From Archaeoglobaceae archaeon (GTDB taxonomy: Archaea; Halobacteriota; Archaeoglobi; Archaeoglobales; Archaeoglobaceae), in contig JANXDJ010000017.1 of assembly GCA_025059545.1 (NCBI GenBank), positions 1 through 21,596 on the forward strand: 21,596 bases of DNA, written 5' to 3'. Positions 7,701-14,182 of this stretch are shown in pieces. The position numbers were made by a program, and so were the translations under genes. The notes under the pieces are model-generated. The model was not told the origin of the DNA. It did no database searches and was given only the letters and a program-made list of their open reading frames with translations. The stretch's first letter is position 1, and each line of letters begins with the position of its first letter.

Positions 7701-8288
7701 GCTATACAAGACTATGAGAATGTTAAAGCAAGAAGGGACGAACTCGTTGAAAAGAAGGGAATTTTGGAGAAAGAGAGAGCGGAAATAATTGATAGAATAG
7801 AAAAATACGAGAGGAGAAAGAGAGAGGTCTTCTTTGAAGTATTCAATGCAATCAATAAGAATTTTGGAGAGGTTTTATCAGAACTTGCAGATGGAGAGGG
7901 TGAACTTTTCCTCGATAGCGACGATGTATTCAATAGCGGAATGCACATGCGAGTAAGGTTGAAGAATAAGCCAACGCAGAAACTTGAAGCGTTAAGCGGT
8001 GGAGAGAAAAGCCTCGTAGCCCTCTCATTGATCCTAGCAATTCAGATGTTCAAACCAGCACCATTTTACGCATTCGATGAAGTAGATATGTTCCTCGACG
8101 GTGTTAATGTAGAGAGAGTTGCAAAGATGATCAAAAAACGCTCTCAATCAGCACAATTCATAGTCGTCTCTCTCAGAAAGCCAATGGTTGAGTCTGCAGA
8201 TGTTGTTGTGGGTATAACCTTAGGGGGTGACAATTCATCGATCATAACGGGCATCAAGTTGAATTCGGAGATCCAATCGAGATCTTGA
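4800..8288 (+). CDS. smc: Chromosome segregation ATPase SMC
   Basis: SMC dimers form a ring that entraps DNA and organises the chromosome with kleisin ScpA. The 1162-residue length is normal. The N-terminal ATPase head has the P-loop GPNGSGKSN (31-39) and a Q-loop at NIVMQGD (Q134). Two long coiled-coil arms (about 160-500 and 670-1000) flank the hinge (about 515-665, with the GIFGTVAQLG start and glycine-rich LMSGGS end). The C-terminal head has the signature LSGGEKS (1065-1071) and Walker B ending FDEVD (D1093, E1094). All catalytic elements are present. No strong Shine-Dalgarno site precedes the ATG, consistent with coupling to the gene ending at 4798. Its 3' end overlaps scpA. Confidence 0.97.
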   Translation: MQVTKISLRNFKSFSKKVEIPLHPGFTVITGPNGSGKSNIIDSILFCLGLSTSTKQLRAERLSDLVSEGKKEAEVSITLGEDGKKYEITRRVKITDKGHYSYYYLDEKMVSWTDVQNLLSQLGIYSDAYNIVMQGDVTRIVEMSPVQRRRIIEDIAGISEFDERKERALEELDRVRENIEKIEAVIAEVEVMLSTLEKDRNEALRYKELMLKKAEIERQIKAHEFNSLRSTKEKVEKEIEKVEKEKDRLSSLIPEISKKIVETNEKLKEIADKISKLGDEKLSEIQTEILKLTSEIDTIKKSEKIYQEEISRIEESEIKKKGEILRLKDELERVRKELEEEILKKVSIEEIVNDLESKVNSLKQKLESADKSYQELKNRLIERRGELEKQKEERNKLIVERDKLLEIVRRIEIEIEDAKAEKELRSAKLGEDKKKLESISVELLKREQEQRNTNSEFLELDKKLFSLRSKLSDVEEESKRCEVELAKIKAKISTLQSYSKPVEVILNAKEKRELAGIFGTVAQLGEVDEKFSNAIESAIGGALQFIVVETEDDAVEAIKYLKMLQAGRASFIPLRKIRDLKLDLDRSIVGERGVVDFAVNLVKCDKKFQPVFKFLLRDTVVVDTIENARRLMDKNLRIVTLDGDLVEKSGLMSGGSRERKGLLISKELLERERELTNEIYELQREKEKILADLSKIEENRKNLKTRLDEINAKVQEIRGEIKVLEDRIRGYDLQIGEADKKIDLKGKEKQKSIEDLKKVNSNIFEIEKKIKELETSIGEIEGKLKESKIPEILSELDRVKEELSRNREILISIEKKIENYDFQRSQLDKNLETINLEVEQLVKRRSELRVRIEEGKRRTEEISQRLKNLREEEKGLGERVKELREDRDNLLLGLRKLEEERNKADFDLKRCEDRLSTLNEKLTLILDEIRKFEGFEAPEVLKELPELNKELFEVQEELAKFGEVNLKAIQDYENVKARRDELVEKKGILEKERAEIIDRIEKYERRKREVFFEVFNAINKNFGEVLSELADGEGELFLDSDDVFNSGMHMRVRLKNKPTQKLEALSGGEKSLVALSLILAIQMFKPAPFYAFDEVDMFLDGVNVERVAKMIKKRSQSAQFIVVSLRKPMVESADVVVGITLGGDNSSIITGIKLNSEIQSRS
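8223..8230 (+). promoter_or_regulatory. Strong Shine-Dalgarno site inside the end of smc
   Basis: GGGGGTGA matches the archaeal GGAGGTGA consensus at seven of eight positions. Six nucleotides later is an ATC codon (8237) in the scpA frame. The TGA within it is also the last stop in that frame. It decides the proposed scpA start, although it also encodes LGGD of SMC and could be coincidental. Confidence 0.5.
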
Positions 8289-8923
8289 TCGACATGGCAA
8301 GAAAAGGAGAAATCGATCCATGGAATATCGACGTGATCGACGTAACTGATAAGTTCCTTAAAAGACTTGAAGAAGCGAAAAAGCTCGATTTAAGGATTTC
8401 TGGAAGGGTTTTGCTCTATGCGGCGATTCTTGTTAGAATGAAAGCGGATGCAATCACTCCTCAACCACCACCGTCAGAAGATGAAAGTGATGTTGAAATA
8501 ATCGAATGGGAAGAACTCGATAGTGAAGAGATAGACGAAGTTAAACTTGAGGACGTTCTGAGAGCACAGAGAAGGAGAATAAGAAAGATAAACACTTTAA
8601 GGGATTTAATTGAAGAATTAAGAAAAGCTGAGGCAATTGAGAGAAGGAGGAAAAAGAAGAGTAGAGATGCTGTAGATCTGGATGTTATAACATCAATTCC
8701 ACATGATGAAAGCATGGAAGATCGAATTCGACAGGTGGAGGAAAATTTGATGAGATTACTTCAGAAAAAGGACTTTATAACTCTTTTTTCGATTGTTGGT
8801 ACCAGAGATGAGTTGATAGACTACTACACTTCTCTACTCCACCTTGTTTTAAGAAAAAAGTTTCAGATCTCACAGAAGGAAATTTATGAGGATATAGAAA
8901 TCCGCTTATTCAGAGAAAATTAG
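8237..8923 (+). CDS. scpA: Kleisin ScpA, apparent non-AUG start
   Basis: ScpA bridges the two SMC heads. The N-terminal helical domain is clear (ARKGEIDPWNIDVIDVTDKF), an acidic linker follows, and the C-terminal winged helix contains FSIVGTRDELIDYYTSLLHL. The first ordinary in-frame start is TTG 8285 and the first ATG is 8294, but either would cut off FGDPIEILID, which matches the conserved first helix of kleisins (bacterial F-GPLDLLLHLI). That segment is encoded upstream in an open frame from 8231. The only start-like codon behind a good ribosome binding site is ATC 8237, giving 228 residues and a 52-nt overlap with smc. A start at 8285 gives 212. Gene identity is secure, the start less so. 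ScpB is not in the window. Confidence 0.88.
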   Translation: MDHNGHQVEFGDPIEILIDMARKGEIDPWNIDVIDVTDKFLKRLEEAKKLDLRISGRVLLYAAILVRMKADAITPQPPPSEDESDVEIIEWEELDSEEIDEVKLEDVLRAQRRRIRKINTLRDLIEELRKAEAIERRRKKKSRDAVDLDVITSIPHDESMEDRIRQVEENLMRLLQKKDFITLFSIVGTRDELIDYYTSLLHLVLRKKFQISQKEIYEDIEIRLFREN

Positions 8924-9134
8924 TTATTGAGCCTATAATTGTTCTCTTTTAACAAGATCCTGTGTCAAATCGCTATAAATCAAGCAAAAGTGTTTGAATT
9001 TCATTTATAACGTAATTTAGTCGCTCTAAAACCACAATAGCTAATAGAACTACTGAATAATGTGATTTCATGTCTCTCCATGAGAAATAAAGGGGGGTAG
9101 ACTTTAAGATAAAAGTTTATGTTCAATAGAGAAA

Positions 9135-9144
9135 ATTTTTTAAA
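9135..9144 (+). promoter_or_regulatory. TATA-like box of the CARF-like regulator gene
   Basis: TTTTTTAAAC is centred about 27 nt before ATG 9167. GGAG at 9156-9159 could aid initiation only if transcription starts upstream of it. Confidence 0.4.
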
Positions 9145-9166
9145 CAAGAAAATTTCGGAGTAAACT

Positions 9167-9817
9167 ATGGGAGAAGTTGTCCATGTTGTGGCAATAACAT
9201 CCGAGAGCACCCCAATTCTTGAAAGCATCAAATCAATTGGGTATCCAATTCACAAGGCTTATATCGTTTATAGAAGAAAAGATTCTACAAGTGCTGTTGA
9301 AAGTGTTAATCGAGCTCTAAGCTCTCTTGTAGACTCAAAAATTATAAATTTTGTAGGTAAAAATGTTTATGAGATGGTATGGGAACTTCTTGATATTGTG
9401 AAGCAAGAAATTGAAAAAGGAAATTCTGTTCTTTTCAACATTTCTGATGCTGATCGAGCTCTTTGTATGGCTTTCCTCATTTCAGCCCAAATTTCGAACA
9501 GCAAAATCTATCTTGGCGCTGAAAATGGTGCCAAGTTTATACAAACACCACCGTTAAAGAAATTCAATGGAGATAGAATAAAGATCCTGAAAGTTCTTTT
9601 GAATGAAGGAGGTTCTGTGGACTCAATAAACAAACTAATAGAGCTTGTAGATGGAAAAATTGAAGAACAGAAGAAATATATGGCTCAAAGGGCGAGGATG
9701 AGCTATCATTTAAATGAGTTAGAAGATGATGGACTTGTAGTAACTGAAAGAAAAGGAAAGCATCTCAAAATTGCGATCACAGATCTTGGCAAAGCTTATG
9801 TAGTGATGTTTGGTTAA
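9167..9817 (+). CDS. CARF-like domain/winged-helix transcription regulator
   Basis: Residues 1-128 look like a Rossmann-type ligand-sensing domain of the Csa3/CARF kind: an initial beta strand VHVVAIT, a second strand AYIVYRR after a helix, then VLFNISDADRALCMAFLIS at the place where CARF proteins have a conserved strand-turn-helix contacting the nucleotide. Residues about 136-214 form a winged helix (DRIKILKVLL, RMSYHLNELEDDGLV, then a basic wing RKGKH). Csa3-like proteins bind cyclic oligoadenylate or related ligands and regulate transcription. There is no CRISPR array or cas gene in the window, so this may be a stand-alone regulator. It probably controls itself and the gene 6 nt downstream. 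The CARF assignment is from fold-like pattern only; other Rossmann sensors are possible. Confidence 0.6.
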   Translation: MGEVVHVVAITSESTPILESIKSIGYPIHKAYIVYRRKDSTSAVESVNRALSSLVDSKIINFVGKNVYEMVWELLDIVKQEIEKGNSVLFNISDADRALCMAFLISAQISNSKIYLGAENGAKFIQTPPLKKFNGDRIKILKVLLNEGGSVDSINKLIELVDGKIEEQKKYMAQRARMSYHLNELEDDGLVVTERKGKHLKIAITDLGKAYVVMFG

Positions 9818-9823
9818 AGAAAT

Positions 9824-10438
9824 ATGCTTTCAGTTCTTATAGTTGCGGATTCAAGCGAGTGGCATCAATACAAGGAGCTTGAAGAGTGCTTGATTAACGA
9901 ATACTACGTTGAATACGCGGATAAACTAAGTTCTGAGCCATCTGAGTTGAGTAAGCTCGAATTCTCGTATGATATCTTTTTTTACCTCAAGATGCCCGAA
10001 ACAAGTGAGATCTCTCCAATTTCAAGACTTTTAAAAAGTAAAATCTTCATATTCTTAGTTAAAAAAGACGGATTCTCCCCTTTACAGCTTAAGAATGAGC
10101 TTTTACCAGTTGCGGACAAAATCTTGCTAAAAGCAGCTGCGATGAGAGGAAAAATTGAATATTTTAGAGGAGTTGATGAAATCTTGGCATTTAAAGCTCA
10201 TCATATTGAACCAAAAGATGCATGCGAGGTAATTTTAAATGGGAATAGAGAGTCAAGAGCTATGCTTGGAGACATAGTCTTTAGGGCAGGTAAGAATGTT
10301 GTTTTTGGTGTTAGAAAGAACAATGTTGTTGCTTTTTCTGCGGACATTTTCTCAAATGAATGCCTGAAGTCAGCTCAGAATTGCAGATTCATAAAAAATC
10401 TACTTTCCGAAATGCTAACTGGTGTTGAGTTTTACTAA
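9824..10438 (+). CDS. Unrecognised 204-aa protein paired with the regulator
   Basis: I do not recognise a family. The N-terminus (MLSVLIVADSSEW) and the strand SKIFIFLVKK suggest an alpha/beta Rossmann-like fold. The C-terminal half has short beta strands (AMLGDIVFRAGKNVVFGVRKNNVVAFSAD) followed by NECLKSAQNCRFIKNLLSEML. The order strand, D-I-F-S-N, then a helix with N..FI.NLL resembles the C-terminal end of glutamine-amidotransferase-like (DUF4350-type) domains, a weak similarity. No signal peptide or membrane segment is seen. It starts 6 nt after the regulator, so the two should be co-transcribed. It may be an effector or a partner sensor, which is inference. Confidence 0.7.
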   Translation: MLSVLIVADSSEWHQYKELEECLINEYYVEYADKLSSEPSELSKLEFSYDIFFYLKMPETSEISPISRLLKSKIFIFLVKKDGFSPLQLKNELLPVADKILLKAAAMRGKIEYFRGVDEILAFKAHHIEPKDACEVILNGNRESRAMLGDIVFRAGKNVVFGVRKNNVVAFSADIFSNECLKSAQNCRFIKNLLSEMLTGVEFY

Positions 10439-10480
10439 GTCGATCAGTTCACGGATTCGGAAAAATAGGTTTTAACAATT

Positions 10481-10500
10481 TTAAGAAGCTTAAAAAATAA
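10481..10500 (-). terminator. Probable terminator between converging genes
   Basis: On the minus strand just past the ilvC stop is a TTATTTTTTA run, followed by TTAAGCTTCTTAA, a 5-bp stem with a 3-nt loop (10481-10493). The hairpin and A/T tract also lie downstream of the rightward gene ending at 10438 and may serve both directions. Confidence 0.4.
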
Positions 10501-10503
10501 AAT

Positions 10504-11490
10504 TTACTTCAACCAAGGAATCAACCTTCTCATCTCTTTTCCAACAGTCTCGATCGGATGCTTCGCTTCCATCTCGAGCAGTTTGTTGTATACAGGTCTT
10601 CCAGCCAAGTTCTCCAAGATCCATTCCCTAGCAAATTCACCGTTCTGGATCTCCTTCAAGATCTCTCTCATTTCCTCTTTCACAGCATTTGTGAAGATTC
10701 TCTTCCCTCTTGTCATTCCACCGTATTTCGCAGTCTCGCTCACCGCTCTCCACATGTTGAAAATTCCCCCTTCGTAGATCAGATCTACGATCAGCTTTAA
10801 TTCATGCAAGACTTCGAAATAAGCAACTTCTGGCTGATAACCCGCTTCAACGAGAACCTCGAATGAGTTCTTGATCATCTCTGCAACACCACCACATAGA
10901 TCAACTTGTTCTCCGAATAAGTCGGTCTCAGTCTCTTCTTTGAAAGTTGTCTCAATGACACCAACTTTTGTCGCTCCAATACCCTTTGCATAGGCTAAAG
11001 CGGTTTGCATAGCCTTACCGCTTGCGTTTTGGTGAACCGCAACAAGCGCAGGAACCCCTTTTCCTTCAGCAAACATTCTCCTAACCAATGGTCCAGGACC
11101 CTTAGGAGCGACCATTATGACATCCACGTTCGATGGTGGAACAATTTGGTTATAGTGAATGTTGAAGCCGTGGGCGAATAAGATCGCAGAGCCATCTTTA
11201 AGCTTTCCATGGACAAACTTCCTGTAAACCTCCGGCTGAACCATGTCTGGAATGAGCATCGCAATCAGATCTCCTGAAATCTCTTCAAGCTTCACCACCT
11301 TAATTCCGTCTTTTTCCGCTCTTTTCCAGCTCTCCTTATCCCATTCAGGCAATGCTGTAGTAACATCAAGCCCACTGTCACGCAGATTTAGTGCGTGAGC
11401 ATGTCCTTGGCTTCCGTAGCCGACAATGCAGATCTTCTTGCCCTTCAAAGGCTCAAGAGTTGCATCCTTATCGCCGTAAATTCGAGCCAT
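10504..11490 (-). CDS. ilvC: Ketol-acid reductoisomerase, class I
   Basis: Converts acetolactate or acetohydroxybutyrate to the dihydroxy acid in valine, leucine and isoleucine synthesis, using Mg2+ and a reduced nicotinamide cofactor. The 328-residue length fits class I enzymes. The Rossmann loop is GYGSQGH (24-30), followed by [14 protein letters not shown] (127-140). The metal and substrate residues are in the conserved [10 protein letters not shown] block (D190, E194), E226, E230 and S251. The loop after the second strand is unusual: [11 protein letters not shown] instead of the common GLR.GS.SW, so the Arg/Ser phosphate clamp for NADPH is missing and acids replace it; NADH use is inferred. 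GGTGAG sits just before the ATG. The upstream methyltransferase ends 31 nt away and may be co-transcribed. Confidence 0.97.
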   Translation of the reverse strand: MARIYGDKDATLEPLKGKKICIVGYGSQGHAHALNLRDSGLDVTTALPEWDKESWKRAEKDGIKVVKLEEISGDLIAMLIPDMVQPEVYRKFVHGKLKDGSAILFAHGFNIHYNQIVPPSNVDVIMVAPKGPGPLVRRMFAEGKGVPALVAVHQNASGKAMQTALAYAKGIGATKVGVIETTFKEETETDLFGEQVDLCGGVAEMIKNSFEVLVEAGYQPEVAYFEVLHELKLIVDLIYEGGIFNMWRAVSETAKYGGMTRGKRIFTNAVKEEMREILKEIQNGEFAREWILENLAGRPVYNKLLEMEAKHPIETVGKEMRRLIPWLK

Positions 11491-11521
11491 ATTCTCACCG
11501 GAACAAAATGGTAGACGAGCC

Positions 11522-12106
11522 TCATATTTTTTTTGCTAAGATCCTGATCTCGTTCAAGCTTTTTCGCCATTCAACATCGAATCTCATTTTTGTAAGCCGA
11601 TCCACGATCTCTTCACAACTTTCAAACGCATTCCAAGTTTTCTCTAAATGATTGGCATATTTTAAACCCATAATATTCCCAAGAATCAACTTTGAGGTTC
11701 TCTTAATCACTTCTGGAGCATATTTATTCAGATCCACAATATATATCCACCCATTCTCTAATAAAACCCTTTTAGCCTCCTCCAAAGCACTTTGGATTTC
11801 AAGCTCGTGTAAAGAATAGCAAAATGTTACGAGATCGAAGATTTTGTCTTTGAAAGGTAAAAATGACGCCTCTCCCCTAATACCACGGGATAGCTTACAC
11901 ATTTCATTGGAAGAGTCAAGACAAAAGATCTTAGAATCTGGAAATAAATTTTTTAGTTCTTCTGCAAAAATACCTGAGCCAGAACCGACGTCAAGGATAA
12001 ATTTCGGTTCTCCTATGGCTCTTTTTATCTCCAATCCAATTTTGTAATAATACCACCTATTGTTCAGGCTCCATGAATGATAGCGCTTTGCGATCTCATC
12101 CCACAT
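11522..12106 (-). CDS. Class I SAM-dependent methyltransferase
   Basis: A compact 194-residue Rossmann methyltransferase of the Methyltransf_11 kind. Motif I is [12 protein letters not shown] (SAM glycine loop, about 37-48). An acidic residue at the end of strand two lies in [32 protein letters not shown] supplies motifs II and III and is typical of UbiE-like small-molecule methyltransferases. [17 protein letters not shown] completes the core. No DNA- or RNA-binding extension is seen, so the substrate is probably a small molecule, quinone or lipid, but the sequence does not say which. It lies upstream of ilvC on the same strand, with no obvious link to branched-chain synthesis. A weak A/T block at 12129-12135 on the minus strand may be its TATA box. 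Confidence 0.85.
   Translation of the reverse strand: MWDEIAKRYHSWSLNNRWYYYKIGLEIKRAIGEPKFILDVGSGSGIFAEELKNLFPDSKIFCLDSSNEMCKLSRGIRGEASFLPFKDKIFDLVTFCYSLHELEIQSALEEAKRVLLENGWIYIVDLNKYAPEVIKRTSKLILGNIMGLKYANHLEKTWNAFESCEEIVDRLTKMRFDVEWRKSLNEIRILAKKI
11523..11535 (-). promoter_or_regulatory. Possible internal promoter for ilvC
   Basis: GCAAAAAAAATATG on the minus strand spans the end of the methyltransferase gene. A start site about 26 nt on would give a leader of roughly 11 nt carrying the GGTGAG ribosome binding site, unlike the leaderless pattern elsewhere in the window. Confidence 0.3.
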
Positions 12107-12418
12107 GCTAATTGTTTGATCACTTAAAGATAATCATTTCCATTCTTAGCTCATAAACAGCTATGAAAAATTTTACATTAGGGGCATATGACTCAAAAAC
12201 GATTATTAAAACTTTGAATTTGCGGAGCCACTTAAAAGCTAAAACTTCGGAACTAATCAAAAGAATATAGAAAACTATAGATGAACAATAAAGTTGGCTA
12301 AACTTCTTCACGTCTTTGGAGTCAATTACGTAGAAAACCAGATATCGAATTCAAGAAAAGCATAATTTCAAAAGTCTTTCCGATAGAGTTAAATTCACAC
12401 GAATCTTAGCAAGAAGAG
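12107..12418. other. Intergenic region between divergent genes, no gene supported
   Basis: The stretch separates the leftward methyltransferase from rightward aIF2-alpha. A 63-codon minus-strand frame (12120-12311) has no ribosome binding site and no protein-like domain. Short plus-strand frames near 12294-12365 and 12335-12414 read like protein for a few dozen codons but lack starts and are broken by stops; old coding debris is possible. Only the promoter elements for the two flanking genes can be suggested. Confidence 0.5.
12388..12395 (+). promoter_or_regulatory. TATA-like box of the aIF2-alpha operon
   Basis: GTTAAATT is centred 27 nt before ATG 12419, preceded by the purine-rich GATAGA. 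There is no clear Shine-Dalgarno match between it and the start. Confidence 0.4.
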
Positions 12419-13225
12419 ATGAAAAAAGGAAATGTGGAGAGATTAGTAATAAAGAGATCGGGTTATCCTTCAGTGGGAGAGATCGTAGTTGGGACTGTAA
12501 CGAGATTTTTAGATTTTGGTGCTTTCGTATCTCTGGATGAGTATGAAAATAAGGAAGGAATGGTGCATATAAGCGAAATAGCCTCAGGTTGGATCAAAGA
12601 CATAAGAGAGCACGTTAAAAAAGGTCAGAAAGTCGTATGCAAAGTTTTGAATGTGAATCCAAAAAGGGGACACATTGATCTGTCTATAAAGGACGTCAAT
12701 GAAAGGCAAAAGAGAGAAAAGCTTCAGCAGTGGAAAAATGAGATGGCTGCTTTTAAATGGCTTGAAATAGCAAATGAGAAAGTTAATATGACTAATGAGG
12801 AACTTATAAAGCTCGGTAGAAAACTCTTGAAGGAATACGACTCCATATACTCTGCATTCGAGGAGGCAGCATTTGAGGGTTATGAAGTATTGGTAAAGCT
12901 CGTCGGAGAGGAATTTGCAAAATCAATGGCTGAAATTGCAAGAGAGAACATTAAGCCAAAGAAAGTAAAAGTCCGAGGCGTTTTTGAAGTCAAATTTTTC
13001 CAGTCGGATGGTGTAGAGAGAATTAGAAAAGTATTCTCTCAGATAAAACCTGTAGACAGTGCAAAGGTTGAGATCTCTTACATTGGAGCTCCGAGGTATA
13101 GAGTAGTCGTGGAGGCGGAGGACTATAAATCAGCAGAAAATGTGCTTAAAGAAATAGTCGAAATGGTTTTAAAATCTACAAAGAAGCTTGGTGGAGAGGC
13201 AAATTTTGTTAGGGAAGCAATATGA
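12419..13225 (+). CDS. eif2a: Translation initiation factor aIF2 subunit alpha
   Basis: Subunit of the heterotrimer that brings initiator Met-tRNA to the small ribosomal subunit. The 268-residue length is normal. An S1/OB domain occupies about 15-90 (YPSVGEIVVGTVTRFLDFGAFVSLDEY, then GMVHISEIASGWIKDIREHVKKGQKV). A helical domain follows (about 95-170) and then the C-terminal alpha/beta domain that contacts the gamma subunit (about 175-265). The region corresponding to the eukaryotic regulatory Ser51 loop reads SEIASGW. GTG 12434 is an alternative start, but ATG 12419 fits the TATA box. The TGA overlaps the ATG of nop10, giving translational coupling; this pairing is common in archaea. Confidence 0.96.
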   Translation: MKKGNVERLVIKRSGYPSVGEIVVGTVTRFLDFGAFVSLDEYENKEGMVHISEIASGWIKDIREHVKKGQKVVCKVLNVNPKRGHIDLSIKDVNERQKREKLQQWKNEMAAFKWLEIANEKVNMTNEELIKLGRKLLKEYDSIYSAFEEAAFEGYEVLVKLVGEEFAKSMAEIARENIKPKKVKVRGVFEVKFFQSDGVERIRKVFSQIKPVDSAKVEISYIGAPRYRVVVEAEDYKSAENVLKEIVEMVLKSTKKLGGEANFVREAI

Positions 13226-13398
13226 AATCTTTAATGAGAAAGTGCTCAAATTGCGGCAATTACACTTTGAAGGAAAAATGTCCGAAGTGTGGGAAAGGGA
13301 CGAAAATGCCAATACCTCCAAGATTCTCCCCAGAGGATCCATATGGGAAGTATAGGAGGATATTGAGGAAAGAAAAAGGATTCTTTTTTAGAGGGTGA
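13222..13398 (+). CDS. nop10: H/ACA ribonucleoprotein protein Nop10
   Basis: Component of the H/ACA RNP, where it packs against Cbf5 for RNA-guided pseudouridylation. The 58-residue product has the N-terminal zinc ribbon CSNC...CPKC (C8, C11, C20, C23), then the Nop10 signature PPRFSPEDPYGKYRR and a basic C-terminal helix. Length and motif order match the archaeal family exactly. The start at 13222 gives MKSLMRKC, the usual family beginning; ATG 13234 would leave only MRKC. Its ATG overlaps the aIF2-alpha TGA by four nucleotides. Its last codons contain GGGTGA, which acts as the ribosome binding site for the next gene. Confidence 0.96.
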   Translation: MKSLMRKCSNCGNYTLKEKCPKCGKGTKMPIPPRFSPEDPYGKYRRILRKEKGFFFRG

Positions 13399-13402
13399 GA
13401 AG

Positions 13403-14182
13403 ATGATAAAGAGAGTAGATGTAAGGTTCCTGAGAGATCCTGAGAGTTTCGGTTTAAAGGATCCAGTGTTTATAGAGGGGCTTCCAGGAATAGGGCATGT
13501 TGGAAAGCTCGTCGCAGATCATCTTGTGAACGAACTTGGAGCGGAGAAAGTTGTGGAGATCTATTCTCACCACTTCCCGCCACAGGTGATGGTTCTTGAC
13601 GACGGAACAATAAGAATTCCGAGAAATGAGGTTTATGCTTGGAAATCCAACAGCAAATCTCCAGATCTACTAATTCTTGTCGGAGATTTTCAGAGCATAA
13701 GCAACGAGGGACATTTCGAACTAGTCAATGCTTATATAGAGATCGCAAAGAGGTTTGGAGTTAAGAGAATATACACTCTCGGTGGCTATGGTGTCGGAAG
13801 GCTCATTGAAGAGCCCTATGTTGTTGGAGCTTCAAATTCAAAAGAAATCGTGGAGGAGATGGGTAAATTCGGAGTCAAATTTGAGCCAGGAGAGCCAGGA
13901 GGCGGAATAATAGGTGCTGCAGGTTTATTGCTTGGGGTAGCCGAGCTTGAAAAAATTGAAGCGGTCTGTCTAATGGGTGTAACTTCTGGCTACATGGTCG
14001 ATCCAAAGAGTGCAAAGGCAGTTTTGGAGATCCTTTCGAAGATCTTAGGGCTAAAAGTCTCCGTAGAGGCTTTGGAGAAGAGGGCAAAGGAGATGGAGAA
14101 AATAATTGCACAGATAAAGGAAATGCAGGAACTTTCGGTTCAGCAGTGGAAGAGCGATGAAGATCTGAGATACTTCAGATGA
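13403..14182 (+). CDS. PAC2-family proteasome assembly chaperone
   Basis: A PAC2/PbaB-type protein expected to help assemble the 20S proteasome. The 259 residues begin with the family hallmark DPVFIEGLPGIGHVGKLVADHLV (about 20-42). Next come HHFPPQVMVLDDG and then LILVGDFQS, TLGGYGVGRL and the glycine-rich GEPGGGIIGAAGLLLGVA. A C-terminal helical region of about 50 residues follows. The final residues are RYFR; the last three resemble the proteasome-binding HbYX tail with Phe in place of Tyr, a suggestion only. Nop10 ends 4 nt upstream and the ribosome binding site GGTGAG lies in its stop. The TGA overlaps the next ATG. Location after aIF2-alpha and nop10 is a known archaeal arrangement. Confidence 0.9.
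   Translation: MIKRVDVRFLRDPESFGLKDPVFIEGLPGIGHVGKLVADHLVNELGAEKVVEIYSHHFPPQVMVLDDGTIRIPRNEVYAWKSNSKSPDLLILVGDFQSISNEGHFELVNAYIEIAKRFGVKRIYTLGGYGVGRLIEEPYVVGASNSKEIVEEMGKFGVKFEPGEPGGGIIGAAGLLLGVAELEKIEAVCLMGVTSGYMVDPKSAKAVLEILSKILGLKVSVEALEKRAKEMEKIIAQIKEMQELSVQQWKSDEDLRYFR

Noticed and set aside
5918..7948. Several long antisense frames opposite smc (for example 6428-6910)
   Set aside because: Their products are Ser/Leu/Phe-rich mirror images of the Lys/Glu-rich coiled coil, have no ribosome binding site, and lie over an unmistakable SMC gene.
8220..8288. Programmed frameshift joining SMC to ScpA
   Set aside because: The required -1 shift would have to occur after the stop at 8228-8230 and before 8264, where I see no slippery heptamer; SMC also ends at a family-typical point.
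8924..9166. Possible C/D box guide RNA (CTGA and TGTGATTT near 9050-9070)
   Set aside because: The C-box match is poor, boxes are in the wrong order and there is no C'/D' pair.
12120..12311. 63-codon minus-strand frame beginning MKKFSQLYC
   Set aside because: It lies upstream of the methyltransferase with no ribosome binding site or family resemblance, and the hydrophobic stretches are what AT-rich DNA yields by chance.
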